A DNA stretch of 64,000 nt from Lactobacillus sp. MRS-253-APC-2B (GTDB lineage: Bacteria; Bacillota; Bacilli; Lactobacillales; Lactobacillaceae): NCBI RefSeq assembly GCF_012843675.1, contig NZ_JABAFO010000007.1, positions 24,993-88,992 of the forward strand, read 5' to 3'. This document shows positions 17,208-24,919 of the stretch, piece after piece. The stretch's first letter is position 1, and each line of letters opens with the position of its first letter. The translations under genes were made by a program, and so were the position numbers. The notes under the pieces are model-generated. The model worked only from the letters and a program-made list of their open reading frames with translations, was not told where the DNA came from and did no database searches.

Positions 17208-17972
17208 CTATTCAGCGATGTTCAAAAGATCTTGACCCGCTTGCTTTGTCGCTACTAATACAAAGTTAGATGATAACACATTGAGATGATCATCGTCAAT
17301 TGGTTTCACAACTAATCCCAGTTCTTCAGCCAAGACACGCCCTGCTGCCAGATCCCAAGGGTGCAGATGAGAAACATACGCCCCCAAGCATCCCGTCAGA
17401 ACATAGATCATTTCAATTCCGGCACTGCCATACATTCGTAATCCCCGTGCTTTTCTGGCAGCCTTTTGCAGGCCATGCACATTATTCATAGTCAAGTAGC
17501 CGTTCATGACCATCAGGCTGTCAGCAAGTGATTTGTTTGCTGGCGTGCGCAGACGCTGCTGATTGGCAAAAACGCCTTTGCCAATACCGCCGTGATAAAG
17601 CGTTCCTTCAACAACATCCATGATATACCCCAGTACCGGCTTGCCATCAATATACAGTCCCATCATAATGGCAAAATTACGTTTTTGCATCACAAAGTTC
17701 ATCGTGCCGTCAATCGGGTCAACAATCCAGACATGCCCCTTTAAATCGTTAACTTGATCGCCAAAGCCTTCCTCACTGACGATGCGGCAGGTCGGATCAA
17801 TTTCTTTAAGCCGATCATCAATCATTTTTTCGTTTTGTTTATCAACGGTCGTGACCAGATCCCGAGCACTGGTTTTTTCAGCAACGTTAAATTCTTTGGT
17901 CATCAGCTGCAGCGTCTGCTGACGGACTTCCCACATCAGCTGCTGCGCCTGCTGATCAATCTGTTCCAGCAT
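17208..17972 (-). CDS. Inositol monophosphatase family protein
   Basis: A 254-residue Mg-dependent phosphatase of the IMPase/FIG superfamily. Metal-binding motifs are EEGFGD (near residues 67-72), IVDPIDGTMNF (near 84-94) and WDLAAGRVLAEE (near 206-217). The real substrate (inositol phosphate, pAp, NADP or fructose bisphosphate) cannot be told from sequence. It follows the UPF0223 gene by 16 bases and precedes typA, an arrangement common in lactobacilli. Confidence 0.9.
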   Translation of the reverse strand: MLEQIDQQAQQLMWEVRQQTLQLMTKEFNVAEKTSARDLVTTVDKQNEKMIDDRLKEIDPTCRIVSEEGFGDQVNDLKGHVWIVDPIDGTMNFVMQKRNFAIMMGLYIDGKPVLGYIMDVVEGTLYHGGIGKGVFANQQRLRTPANKSLADSLMVMNGYLTMNNVHGLQKAARKARGLRMYGSAGIEMIYVLTGCLGAYVSHLHPWDLAAGRVLAEELGLVVKPIDDDHLNVLSSNFVLVATKQAGQDLLNIAE

Positions 17973-17988
17973 TATGACACCCCTAATG

Positions 17989-18276
17989 TTATTTTATGCT
18001 TAGCTTAATCTGTCCTGCCTTTTGCTCACGAGCCGCTTTGACAACATCATACAGCTGGTAGCCGCCCGTGGCCTTAGCAAATTCTCTTCCTAAGCGTTTC
18101 TCTTCACTTTTGGCCGATACTACCATCTTGAATTTTCGATAACAGTCCATAACCTGCTGACGATTGATGCCAACCTCATAAGCATCTTCCACTGCCCGAA
18201 ACATTGCAATGACGGTTTCGATTTCAGCCGTGCTCCAGCTCGGATCTAGTGGATAGGAATAGTTTTTATCGTGCAC
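17989..18276 (-). CDS. UPF0223 family protein (YktA-like)
   Basis: A 95-residue soluble protein of the UPF0223 family: YSYPLDPSWSTAEIETVI at residues 6-23, VMDCYRKFKMVV near 43 and REFAKATGGYQLYDVVK near 64. Function unknown; some relatives fold as small helical bundles. A GGGGATGTGA ribosome site precedes the start. It is the first gene of a two-gene unit with the IMPase-like gene. Confidence 0.88.
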   Translation of the reverse strand: MHDKNYSYPLDPSWSTAEIETVIAMFRAVEDAYEVGINRQQVMDCYRKFKMVVSAKSEEKRLGREFAKATGGYQLYDVVKAAREQKAGQIKLSIK

Positions 18277-18340
18277 TGTCTCACATCCCCTTTTGCAGAT
18301 TTCTGCTTATCTTATTTAGTATATGCCTTCATTATCAAAT

Positions 18341-18366
18341 TGACAGGCTTCTGTCAGCTTTTTTTT
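18341..18366 (+). other. Hairpin plus T-run upstream of def
   Basis: A perfect TGACAG/CTGTCA stem with a GCTT loop, then GC and eight T. It looks like a small intrinsic terminator but no plus-strand gene ends here, because the region is divergent. It may be an attenuator or part of the def promoter: CTGTCA, 17 bases, TATGAT. Confidence 0.4.
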
Positions 18367-18420
18367 GAGTTTTTATGATAGACTATTCATTGAACGTTTA
18401 ATATGGAGGCGAAACCAAGT

Positions 18421-18981
18421 ATGTTTCTAATGAAAGACATTGTTCGTGATCCCGACCCCGTTCTGCGCAAGCGAGCTGCCAAGGTCGAGTTCCCTCTTTC
18501 TGAAGATGACCAAAAACTGGCCAAGGATCTGATGGAATATCTGGTGGTCAGCCAAGATCCCGAATTATGCGAAAAATACAAGCTGCGGGCCGGTGTCGGT
18601 CTGGCGGCTCCTCAAGTCGGTCAGTCCAAACAAATGGCTGCTGTGCTGGTTCCTGGTGAAGAACCCGATGATGAGCCAGTATTCAAGGATGTCATCATTA
18701 ATCCGGTTATTGTCAGTGAATCAGTTCAATATGGCGCCCTGACTGAAGGCGAAGGCTGCCTATCGGTTGATCGCGACGTACCCGGCTATGTGCCACGGCA
18801 TGACCGGATTACTTTAAAGTATCAAGATACGACTGGTGAAACGCACAAGATTCGGCTCAAGCATTATCCAGCCATCGTCTGCCAGCATGAGATTGATCAC
18901 CTGCATGGCATTTTATTTTATGATCATATCAACAAAGAGCATCCTTTCGAGGCCCCTAAGGATACGATCTTATTTGACTAA
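18421..18981 (+). CDS. def: Peptide deformylase
   Basis: A 186-residue metalloenzyme that removes the formyl group from the initiator methionine of new proteins. All three signature motifs are present: [17 protein letters not shown] (metal-binding Cys) and QHEIDHLHG (HExxH). The insertion pattern and length fit the Gram-positive type II form. I choose the ATG at 18421 because TATGGAGGCG lies 8-10 bases upstream. An in-frame ATG at 18403 sits in front of that site. Confidence 0.95.
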   Translation: MFLMKDIVRDPDPVLRKRAAKVEFPLSEDDQKLAKDLMEYLVVSQDPELCEKYKLRAGVGLAAPQVGQSKQMAAVLVPGEEPDDEPVFKDVIINPVIVSESVQYGALTEGEGCLSVDRDVPGYVPRHDRITLKYQDTTGETHKIRLKHYPAIVCQHEIDHLHGILFYDHINKEHPFEAPKDTILFD

Positions 18982-18999
18982 TGCATTCATTCAAGACTC

Positions 19000-19032
19000 C
19001 AGGCACGCTGCATCCAGCATGCCTGTTTTTTT
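19000..19032 (+). terminator. Terminator of def
   Basis: An 11-bp stem, CAGGCACGCTG with CAGCATGCCTG and one mismatch, has a CATC loop and is followed by seven T. Confidence 0.85.
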
Positions 19033-19058
19033 GTGCTCAATCAATTGGTTTGATTAGA

Positions 19059-19523
19059 TCAGTTGTTTTGATTGAGTTTATGCAGATCCATCACGTATTC
19101 ACGAGTTGCCTCATTATAAATGTAGGCCACATCAACGTGCAGCATCTGCTCATAGGTCCACCAATCGGTCACGACAAACGTCTTGGGGGCTGAAGGCAGA
19201 TAATCCAGATGTTTTTCTTTAGCATAGGCGTTTAATGCCAGCTCTATATCTTTGGCATTAAGTTCAGTAACCTTTTTAGCCTTGAGCGTATACTCAAATG
19301 CCAAAACGCCCTTTCCCCAGACATCGGCCACCAGCTGCGATTCAGGCATGGCCGGCAGCTGCAGCAAGATATGCTTTAACGCATAGGCCATTGCTGCATC
19401 GGTCGTTGCCTGAGCCTGTCTGCGCAGCATCAAGGTTGCCCGATTGATCATCGTACGGTGAACCAAAAAATAGATGGCAAGGACTATGATTGCTGAGATT
19501 AAAATTATCATAAACAGTCGCAT
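19059..19523 (-). CDS. Membrane-anchored protein of unknown function
   Basis: A 154-residue protein with one N-terminal hydrophobic segment (MIILISAIIVLAIYFLV) and an extracytoplasmic or cytoplasmic soluble part rich in Ala, Lys and Leu, ending DLHKLNQNN. I do not recognise the family. ATG 19523 is preferred because GGAGGG lies six bases before it; the ATG two codons upstream abuts that site. It is convergent with def and divergent from rpoY. Confidence 0.65.
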   Translation of the reverse strand: MRLFMIILISAIIVLAIYFLVHRTMINRATLMLRRQAQATTDAAMAYALKHILLQLPAMPESQLVADVWGKGVLAFEYTLKAKKVTELNAKDIELALNAYAKEKHLDYLPSAPKTFVVTDWWTYEQMLHVDVAYIYNEATREYVMDLHKLNQNN

Positions 19524-19653
19524 GTTCATCCCTCCGTTTATTATTCTTATCTTAAGAATACCACATGGTTCATTAAGAATGACGACACTGCTCGTTAGTT
19601 GTGATAAAATAAATTGGTGATTTATCGATATCCAATATCTAAGGAGAGAAAAT

Positions 19654-19866
19654 ATGACTTTTAAAGTTTACTATCAACCAGATAAGACCATGACTCCTCG
19701 ACGTGAAAACACCAAGTCACTTTACTTGGAAGCTGACTCCGAAGCAGCTGCACGTCAACTCGTGGAAAATAAGACTGAATACCAAATCGAATTCATTGAA
19801 CTGCTGGATGAAAAGTCTTTGGCATACGAAAAGCAGAATCCAGACTTCAAGATTACCGAATTCTAG
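19654..19866 (+). CDS. rpoY: RNA polymerase epsilon subunit
   Basis: The 70-residue small RNA polymerase subunit found only in Firmicutes (RpoY, formerly YkzG). It matches the family along its length: MTFKVYYQPDKTMTPRREN, TKSLYLEA, YQIEFIELLDEKSLAYEKQN and a C-terminal FKITEF. AAGGAGAG precedes the ATG. A possible promoter is ACGACA, 17 bases, TAAAAT (19582-19610). In most relatives rpoY is followed by rnjA. Here a terminator and a lipid kinase gene follow instead. Confidence 0.93.
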   Translation: MTFKVYYQPDKTMTPRRENTKSLYLEADSEAAARQLVENKTEYQIEFIELLDEKSLAYEKQNPDFKITEF

Positions 19867-19881
19867 GCTGAATGGTCTTAG

Positions 19882-19914
19882 CGGCTGAGATGGCAAGTCT
19901 GTCTCGGCTTTTTT
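19882..19914 (+). terminator. Terminator of rpoY
   Basis: A GCTGAGA/TCTCGGC stem with an 11-base loop and a T-run. The loop is long, so some read-through into the lipid kinase gene is possible. Confidence 0.65.
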
Positions 19915-19935
19915 ATTACTTTTAAGGAGTTTGGT

Positions 19936-20895
19936 ATGGAGTATTCAATCATTGTTAACCTATTAGCTGGCGGCGGCCGGGCAAAAAAAATCTGGCAACA
20001 GCTGCAGAGTCGTTTGAATGAACTAAATATCAGCTATCAGGTCGTTTTAACTCGCTATCATGGCCATGCTATTGATTTAGCTGAGCGCATTGCTGGTCGC
20101 TTTGCCGGTGCTGACGATCACATCATAATGGTGGTTGGCGGCGATGGTACTCTACACGAAACACTCAATGGCCTCATCAAAGCGGGCTCATCAATACCGC
20201 TTGCCTACATTCCAGCTGGCAGTGGCAATGATTTTGCACGCGGCTATGGAATCTCACCCAACCCAATGACGGCTCTCAGCCAGATTTTGGATGCCAAGCA
20301 CCCGACGCTAATCAACGTCGGTCACTATTATGACGCCATCAAGCAGGAGAATGGCTGGTTTTTGAATAATCTGGGGATCGGCTTTGATGCAGCCATCGTC
20401 AGCCAAGCCAATGCCTCAAAAGCTAAAAAACGACTCAATCGCTGGCATCTGGGAAACTTTTCTTATCTATCACAAGCCTTGAGCGTTTTATATAACCAAG
20501 AGCCATTTGAGACGATGGTTCAAGAAAAAAACGGCCACCATCATCCCTTCCCCAAAACCTTTATTCTAATCGCCAGCAATCACCCTTACATTGGCGGCGG
20601 CTTTAAGGTTGCTCCGGATGAGTCGCTGAGCTCAGATACCCTCGAATTGCTGGTGGTTGAAAAACGCAACTGGCTGATCACGTTTTGGTGTCTATGGCTG
20701 TTTTCGCGCGGCAAGCTGAACCGCTCTCGTTTTGCCAAGTGCTTTCGTTCACCAAGGCTGCATTACGTAACAACTTCGCTGGAATTTGCGCAAACCGATG
20801 GCGAAGAGATGGGCAGTCGGTTTATGGATTTAACGCTGGATACCAGGCGATATCCATTCTGGGGTACCTCACTAAAGGAAAAATCATTCAATTAA
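19936..20895 (+). CDS. Diacylglycerol kinase family lipid kinase
   Basis: A 319-residue lipid kinase of the DagK/YegS/BmrU group that phosphorylates diacylglycerol or a similar lipid. Features: NLLAGGGRAKKIW near residues 9-21, the ATP-binding VVGGDGTLHETLNGL (near 74-88), IPAGSGNDFARG (near 96-107) and a C-terminal beta-sandwich. TTAAGGAG precedes the ATG. DgkB-like recycling of diacylglycerol from lipoteichoic acid synthesis is the likeliest role, but the lipid is not fixed by sequence. Confidence 0.88.
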   Translation: MEYSIIVNLLAGGGRAKKIWQQLQSRLNELNISYQVVLTRYHGHAIDLAERIAGRFAGADDHIIMVVGGDGTLHETLNGLIKAGSSIPLAYIPAGSGNDFARGYGISPNPMTALSQILDAKHPTLINVGHYYDAIKQENGWFLNNLGIGFDAAIVSQANASKAKKRLNRWHLGNFSYLSQALSVLYNQEPFETMVQEKNGHHHPFPKTFILIASNHPYIGGGFKVAPDESLSSDTLELLVVEKRNWLITFWCLWLFSRGKLNRSRFAKCFRSPRLHYVTTSLEFAQTDGEEMGSRFMDLTLDTRRYPFWGTSLKEKSFN

Positions 20896-20929
20896 AAAAC
20901 GTGCGAGCAAAATTGTTCGCACGTTTTTT
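20894..20929 (+). terminator. Terminator of the lipid kinase gene
   Basis: AAAAAACGTGCGA pairs perfectly with TCGCACGTTTTTT around a ten-base loop, immediately after the stop codon. Confidence 0.92.
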
Positions 20930-20933
20930 AGAC

Positions 20934-20969
20934 TAAAATATCCCCACCTCAGCTAACCAAGGCGGGGAT
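20934..20969 (-). terminator. Terminator after the 70-residue coiled-coil gene
   Basis: On the minus strand ATCCCCGCCTTGG pairs with CTGAGGTGGGGAT (13 bp with G-U pairs) around TTAG, followed by ATTTTAG. It lies about 65 bases past the gene's stop. Confidence 0.65.
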
Positions 20970-21036
20970 CGGTTAATCAGCAGAGCCGTAATAACCGTTT
21001 GTCTTTATTTTTGTAATTGGTTTTTACTTGAGCCGA

Positions 21037-21249
21037 CTAGTCCTCAGAAGCTTCCATGGCTTCTAAGATGATGCTCAACTGACTGCATTCCTCACGCAGA
21101 CGCTGCATCTCATCACCAAACTGAGGCTCGATTGTTACCGTTTGAGTACCGGATTGGACGGCATTGGCTTTTGACTCTGCCTGACACAACCGATTAAGCT
21201 TGTTTTGTGCTTCAACCAGATCATGTTGAATTTCAAACTTGTTACTCAC
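21037..21249 (-). CDS. Small coiled-coil protein of unknown function
   Basis: A 70-residue acidic, probably cytosolic protein: MSNKFEIQHDLVEAQNKL then FGDEMQRLREECSQLSIIL. Both ends read as amphipathic helices separated by a flexible Ser/Thr segment. I place the start at a GTG preceded by TTGGAGG; a longer frame to 21318 lacks a ribosome site. It stands alone between terminators. The family is not recognised. Confidence 0.65.
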   Translation of the reverse strand: MSNKFEIQHDLVEAQNKLNRLCQAESKANAVQSGTQTVTIEPQFGDEMQRLREECSQLSIILEAMEASED

Positions 21250-21444
21250 TTTAAACAACCTCCAATAATAATGAAAATATTTAAAGCTGATCCTAATTTG
21301 ATAAACATAATTTAACACTCTCTTTAAGGAATGTTAACCTTTTTCGTTTTACAAGTTTGTTACGTTTTAATAAGAAAAGCCTTAGTATTTTGACAGTCCA
21401 AAGTAGTTATCATCACAATAGGTAAAACTTTTTATTAGAACCAA

Positions 21445-21489
21445 TAAAAAAGCACGAGATCGGATCACTTTGAACCGATTTCGTGCTTA
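21445..21489 (-). terminator. Terminator of the LysM endopeptidase gene
   Basis: AAGCACGA-ATCGG pairs with CCGAT-TCGTGCTT on the minus strand with one internal mismatch, then TTTTTTATT. Confidence 0.9.
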
Positions 21490-21504
21490 TCTTAACAATT
21501 ATTT

Positions 21505-23070
21505 TTAGCGATTCATCGTACCGGCAAAGCTTGGCATAAAGTATGAGCTGATCGTTTCAATCTCAACGTTTTGTCCAGGCTGTGGTGCCGCAACATATTG
21601 GTTGTTGCCGATGTAGATGGCACAGTGGTAAGTGCTGCCATGCTCACCCCAAAACAGAATGTCACCTGGCTGAGCTTCGGCTACCGAATGCTGACTGACA
21701 CAGCTTTCCAAAGATACCGTGTAGTGTGGCAAAGAAATGCCTTCTGCGTTTTGGAAAACATAATCGACCAAACCCGAGCAGTCCATACCAGAAAGCGAGG
21801 CCCCGCCCCAAACATATGGAATGTTGGCGTTGGCCAGTTTAACCGCCAGACTGACTACTGAGCCAGTCGTCAGATCAGAGCTGCTGGTCGTTGTCGTAGA
21901 AGTGTTTTCAACCGTAGCCGTGCTGTTGGCAGTTGATTGTGTTGATTGATCAGAGGTACTTGCTGATGCAGCTGAGGTCGTCTGATCAGTCATTGCCGTG
22001 GTTGATTCAGCAGTCATAGTTTGATCAGCCGTCACTGGAGACGTTTCAGTGGATGTAGATCCAACCTGATCCGTTGATGAGGCATCATTATTGACAACGG
22101 CAGTCGTTGCCGTCGTATCTTGTGCAGCTGCATCATTAGCCGGGTTAGAAGCAGCGATTGATGATGACTGAGTATTATTGCTAGATGATTCACCACTGAC
22201 AGCTGATGCTGCACTTTGAACATCACTGGATGACTCAACGCTGGCGGCTGATGAATCCGTTGGCTGGGCTGAAGCGATATCCTCATTTTCCGCAAGCGAA
22301 ACGGCTGAATCAACACCAGCAGTTTCTACTGCAGATGAAGCTGACTGTTCAGTACTTGATGCATCAGTTGCTGAGTTTGAAACCGCAACTGATGATTGAT
22401 CAACAGCACTGGCAGATACTGCCTGCGCAGAAGCTGAAGCACTGTCAGACTGAGGAGACTCAGCAGCCTGAACGGATGCAGAGTCGGCTTGAATTGTCGT
22501 ACTTTCCGCCAAACCAGCAGCTGAGGATGGCTGAGCCTGACTAACCGGCTCTGCCGATACAGCTGATGCTGCACTGGCCGGCGTACTTGAAACGTCAGCG
22601 ACTGAGGATGCAGTCTGACTGACAGTTGACGTTCCCGTTACGACCAGCTGTTGACCAACCGTCAACTGATCTGGATTACTAAGATGATTCCAGCTTACCA
22701 GATCAGCAATTGATACGTGTAGACGCTCACTGATCGCGCTCAGCGTGTCACCGCTCTTAACCGTATAGCTGTCGCTGCCGGTTGTTTGGGCTGACTGGCT
22801 GGCTGAATCGTTTTTAGACAGCTGCAGCTTTTGGCCGGCATAGATCAGATCAACACTGCTGCTGATCTTTTTAACGTGCGGGTTGGCATCTTCAATTGCC
22901 TTAACGCTGGTTTGGTATTGATTGGCCAGATTCCAAACGGTGTCACCATCTTTAACGGTAACCTGGTCAGCCTTGGCATGGGCCGTTGCCAGCAGACTTA
23001 ATGCACTGACCGTTCCGAGCAGCCATTGCCGACCATGTCGATGATGCTGGGCTTTGATCCGTTTAACCAT
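21505..23070 (-). CDS. Secreted LysM / NlpC-P60 peptidoglycan endopeptidase
   Basis: A 521-residue cell-wall hydrolase. The signal peptide covers about residues 1-35 (basic start, WLLGTVSALSLLATAHA). LysM modules lie near 36-85 and 102-148. A linker of about 250 residues is made almost wholly of Ser, Ala, Thr, Gln, Val and Asp. The NlpC/P60 domain fills residues 405-521, with the catalytic Cys in MDCSGLVDYVF (C431) and the His in YHCAIYIG (about H482). It probably cuts peptide stems during growth or cell separation. The ATG is preceded by AAAGAGGTG. It is a single-gene transcript with a long A/T-rich upstream region. Confidence 0.92.
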   Translation of the reverse strand: MVKRIKAQHHRHGRQWLLGTVSALSLLATAHAKADQVTVKDGDTVWNLANQYQTSVKAIEDANPHVKKISSSVDLIYAGQKLQLSKNDSASQSAQTTGSDSYTVKSGDTLSAISERLHVSIADLVSWNHLSNPDQLTVGQQLVVTGTSTVSQTASSVADVSSTPASAASAVSAEPVSQAQPSSAAGLAESTTIQADSASVQAAESPQSDSASASAQAVSASAVDQSSVAVSNSATDASSTEQSASSAVETAGVDSAVSLAENEDIASAQPTDSSAASVESSSDVQSAASAVSGESSSNNTQSSSIAASNPANDAAAQDTTATTAVVNNDASSTDQVGSTSTETSPVTADQTMTAESTTAMTDQTTSAASASTSDQSTQSTANSTATVENTSTTTTSSSDLTTGSVVSLAVKLANANIPYVWGGASLSGMDCSGLVDYVFQNAEGISLPHYTVSLESCVSQHSVAEAQPGDILFWGEHGSTYHCAIYIGNNQYVAAPQPGQNVEIETISSYFMPSFAGTMNR

Positions 23071-23102
23071 GAACTTAACACCTCTTTGAACTTAACTTTA
23101 AT

Positions 23103-23118
23103 TGACGTCAAGACGTCA
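23103..23118. promoter_or_regulatory. Palindrome upstream of the LysM endopeptidase gene
   Basis: TGACGTCAAGACGTCA is a perfect 7-bp inverted repeat around AA, about 33-48 bases before the start codon. It sits just downstream of a minus-strand TATAAA that could be a -10. This fits an operator or a small leader hairpin. The rest of 23119-23368 is A/T-rich with nothing else I can name. Confidence 0.45.
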
Positions 23119-23368
23119 CTAAAAATTTTATACTCTCTTAATTTACCATTTTTTGATAAACATTTGAAGACGCCAGCATGTTCGCTTTTTAGGTGATAAT
23201 CACCAAATCCCTTATGATCATTAACGTTAAGCTCCTTCAAAAAGATTAAGAGTTTCTAAAAAAAGTCACAATTAATAAAGTTTTATTTAACAATTGGTCA
23301 ATTAGTATTTATATTTTTATCAAACTTGCTAAAATGTCTTTTAAAGTACATAAAGGTGGTTCGTTCAA

Positions 23369-23791
23369 ATGGTCAATCTGTATTTTCATACCAATGATCC
23401 TTCCAAGCGCAAGGCCGTTCAATGGTTTGCCAAGCATAACATCGCACTGACACAGCGCAATATTGAAAAGGAGCCATTGAGCGCGGCCGAGATTCAACAA
23501 CTGCTGACGATCTCTTTAAACGGTACCGATGATCTGGTTTCTCAGCGTTCGCGTGAGACCAAGGCGTTAAGGATTGATCCGGATCAAATGACGCTCAATG
23601 AGCTGACGGCAGCCATTCAAAAAAGTCCACATATTTTAAAAAATCCGATCATTTTCAGTGATAATAAACTGATTACCGGTTTTGACAAGGAAAAAATGGG
23701 GCTCTTTATTTCCAAACAGCAGCGCCGCCTTGAGCTCAAGCGGCTGTTACAAGGTTTTGCTGCTCCCAGTCCGCAAGCCAAACCAGCTTAA
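23369..23791 (+). CDS. Spx/ArsC-like protein without the CxxC redox pair
   Basis: A 140-residue member of the ArsC/Spx/MgsR thioredoxin-fold family. It aligns without gaps to the start of the Spx at 60.6 kb, but the Spx Cys10 and Cys13 positions are Asp10 and Lys13 (FHTNDPSKRKA). Other landmarks remain: NIEKEPLSAAEIQQLL, LVSQRSRETKAL and the NPIIF segment. The C-terminus is longer, with LLQGFAAPSPQAKPA. If it binds RNA polymerase alpha as Spx does, it would do so without a disulfide switch. AAAGGTGG precedes the start. Confidence 0.82.
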   Translation: MVNLYFHTNDPSKRKAVQWFAKHNIALTQRNIEKEPLSAAEIQQLLTISLNGTDDLVSQRSRETKALRIDPDQMTLNELTAAIQKSPHILKNPIIFSDNKLITGFDKEKMGLFISKQQRRLELKRLLQGFAAPSPQAKPA

Positions 23792-23801
23792 CTGAGTTTA
23801 T

Positions 23802-23836
23802 AAAAAAGGATTCAACATCAAAATCGAATCCTTTTT
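23802..23836. terminator. Bidirectional terminator between the spx-like gene and prs
   Basis: AAAAAGGATTC and GAATCCTTTTT pair perfectly around 12 bases; runs of T occur on both strands between convergent genes. Confidence 0.88.
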
Positions 23837-23839
23837 GTT

Positions 23840-24841
23840 TTAGTCTTCTACTGGCTTGACTTCTGGCATGCTGTAAAGATAATGAATCGATTCATGATTG
23901 TGAATGCTTGCCACGGCCCCAGCCAAAAGATCAGCCGTTGACAATCGAACCAGCTTATTGATTCGTTTTTCATCCGGCAGATCGATCGTGTCGGTAACTA
24001 CCATCTTTTTAACCGCAGAAGCTTGAATCCGTTCAACGGCCCCTTTTGAAAGTACTGCATGCGTTGCAACGCCATATACATCTTTGGCACCGCAGCTCTT
24101 AAGCAGCTCAGCCGAGTTGGCCACCCGCACCCCGGTATCAACGATATCATCAACCACCAGAGCCGTTTTGCCCTCAACGTCACCAATGATTGAAGTTGGC
24201 GTTTCAGTATTTTTGGCACCGCGCTGCTGATCAAGGTTGCGGTTGTCGATAATTGCAATCGGCGTTCCCAAAAATTCAGCAAATCGACGAGCCAAGGTCA
24301 CGCCAGCATGGTCTGGAGCCACGATAACCGTATTTTCCAGATCCAGATCGCTTTGCGCAAAGTAGGAAGCCAAAATTGGCGCTGCCTGCAGGTGATCGAC
24401 GGGAATATCAAAGAATCCCTGCAGCTGTGGAGCATGAAAGTCAACAGCAATCAAGCGGTCAATCTGGTCCATTTCCAGCAGGTTGGCAATCAGCTTGGCC
24501 GTGATTGGTTCACGGCTGCGGGCTTTGCGGTCCTGACGCGCGTAACCGTAGTAAGGCATGATTACGTTGATCTTGGCGGCACTGGCACGCCGCAAAGCAT
24601 CAACCATAATCAAAAGCTCCATCAGATTGGTGTTGACAGGCTGTGAAACCGACTGCAAAACGTAGACCTCACGACCACGAACGCTTTCATTGATCGTAAT
24701 TGAGATCTCACCATCGGCAAAGTGCGTAATGGTTGCATCCGAAAGCGGCAGTCCCAATTTCTTGGAAAGTCGCTTAGCCAATGGCTGATTGGAGTTCAGC
24801 GCAAACAGACGAACGTTTTCTGCATTTTCAATCTTGCTCAT
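23840..24841 (-). CDS. prs: Ribose-phosphate pyrophosphokinase
   Basis: A 333-residue PRPP synthase, making the activated ribose used for nucleotides, His, Trp and NAD. Landmarks: DGEISITINESVRG near residues 46-59, MPYYGYARQDRKARSREP near 100-117, and the PRPP-binding VDDIVDTG near 225-232. It is about 15 residues longer at the C-terminus than typical forms (IHYLYSMPEVKPVED). GGAGGATTTAA precedes the ATG. No glmU is next to it, unlike many Firmicutes. Confidence 0.95.
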   Translation of the reverse strand: MSKIENAENVRLFALNSNQPLAKRLSKKLGLPLSDATITHFADGEISITINESVRGREVYVLQSVSQPVNTNLMELLIMVDALRRASAAKINVIMPYYGYARQDRKARSREPITAKLIANLLEMDQIDRLIAVDFHAPQLQGFFDIPVDHLQAAPILASYFAQSDLDLENTVIVAPDHAGVTLARRFAEFLGTPIAIIDNRNLDQQRGAKNTETPTSIIGDVEGKTALVVDDIVDTGVRVANSAELLKSCGAKDVYGVATHAVLSKGAVERIQASAVKKMVVTDTIDLPDEKRINKLVRLSTADLLAGAVASIHNHESIHYLYSMPEVKPVED

Positions 24842-24919
24842 TTAAATCCTCCACGCAATTATGCTAAACATTGAATCTATTATCTCAGCAAATAACCTGA
24901 TGTGCAAGCCGTATCTGCT

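Noticed and set aside
21571..22544. Possible variable-repeat or CRISPR-like array in the LysM gene
   Set aside because: The repeats are irregular codon-level Ser/Ala repeats inside one intact reading frame, not equal repeats with unique spacers.
22032..22574. Short open frames in the serine-rich region of the LysM gene on both strands
   Set aside because: They come from low-complexity repeats of Ser/Ala/Thr codons read in other frames.
22998..23240. 80-residue minus-strand frame reaching upstream of the LysM gene (starts MKELNVND)
   Set aside because: It overlaps the signal peptide region out of frame and resembles no protein; the sequence is the A/T-rich leader.
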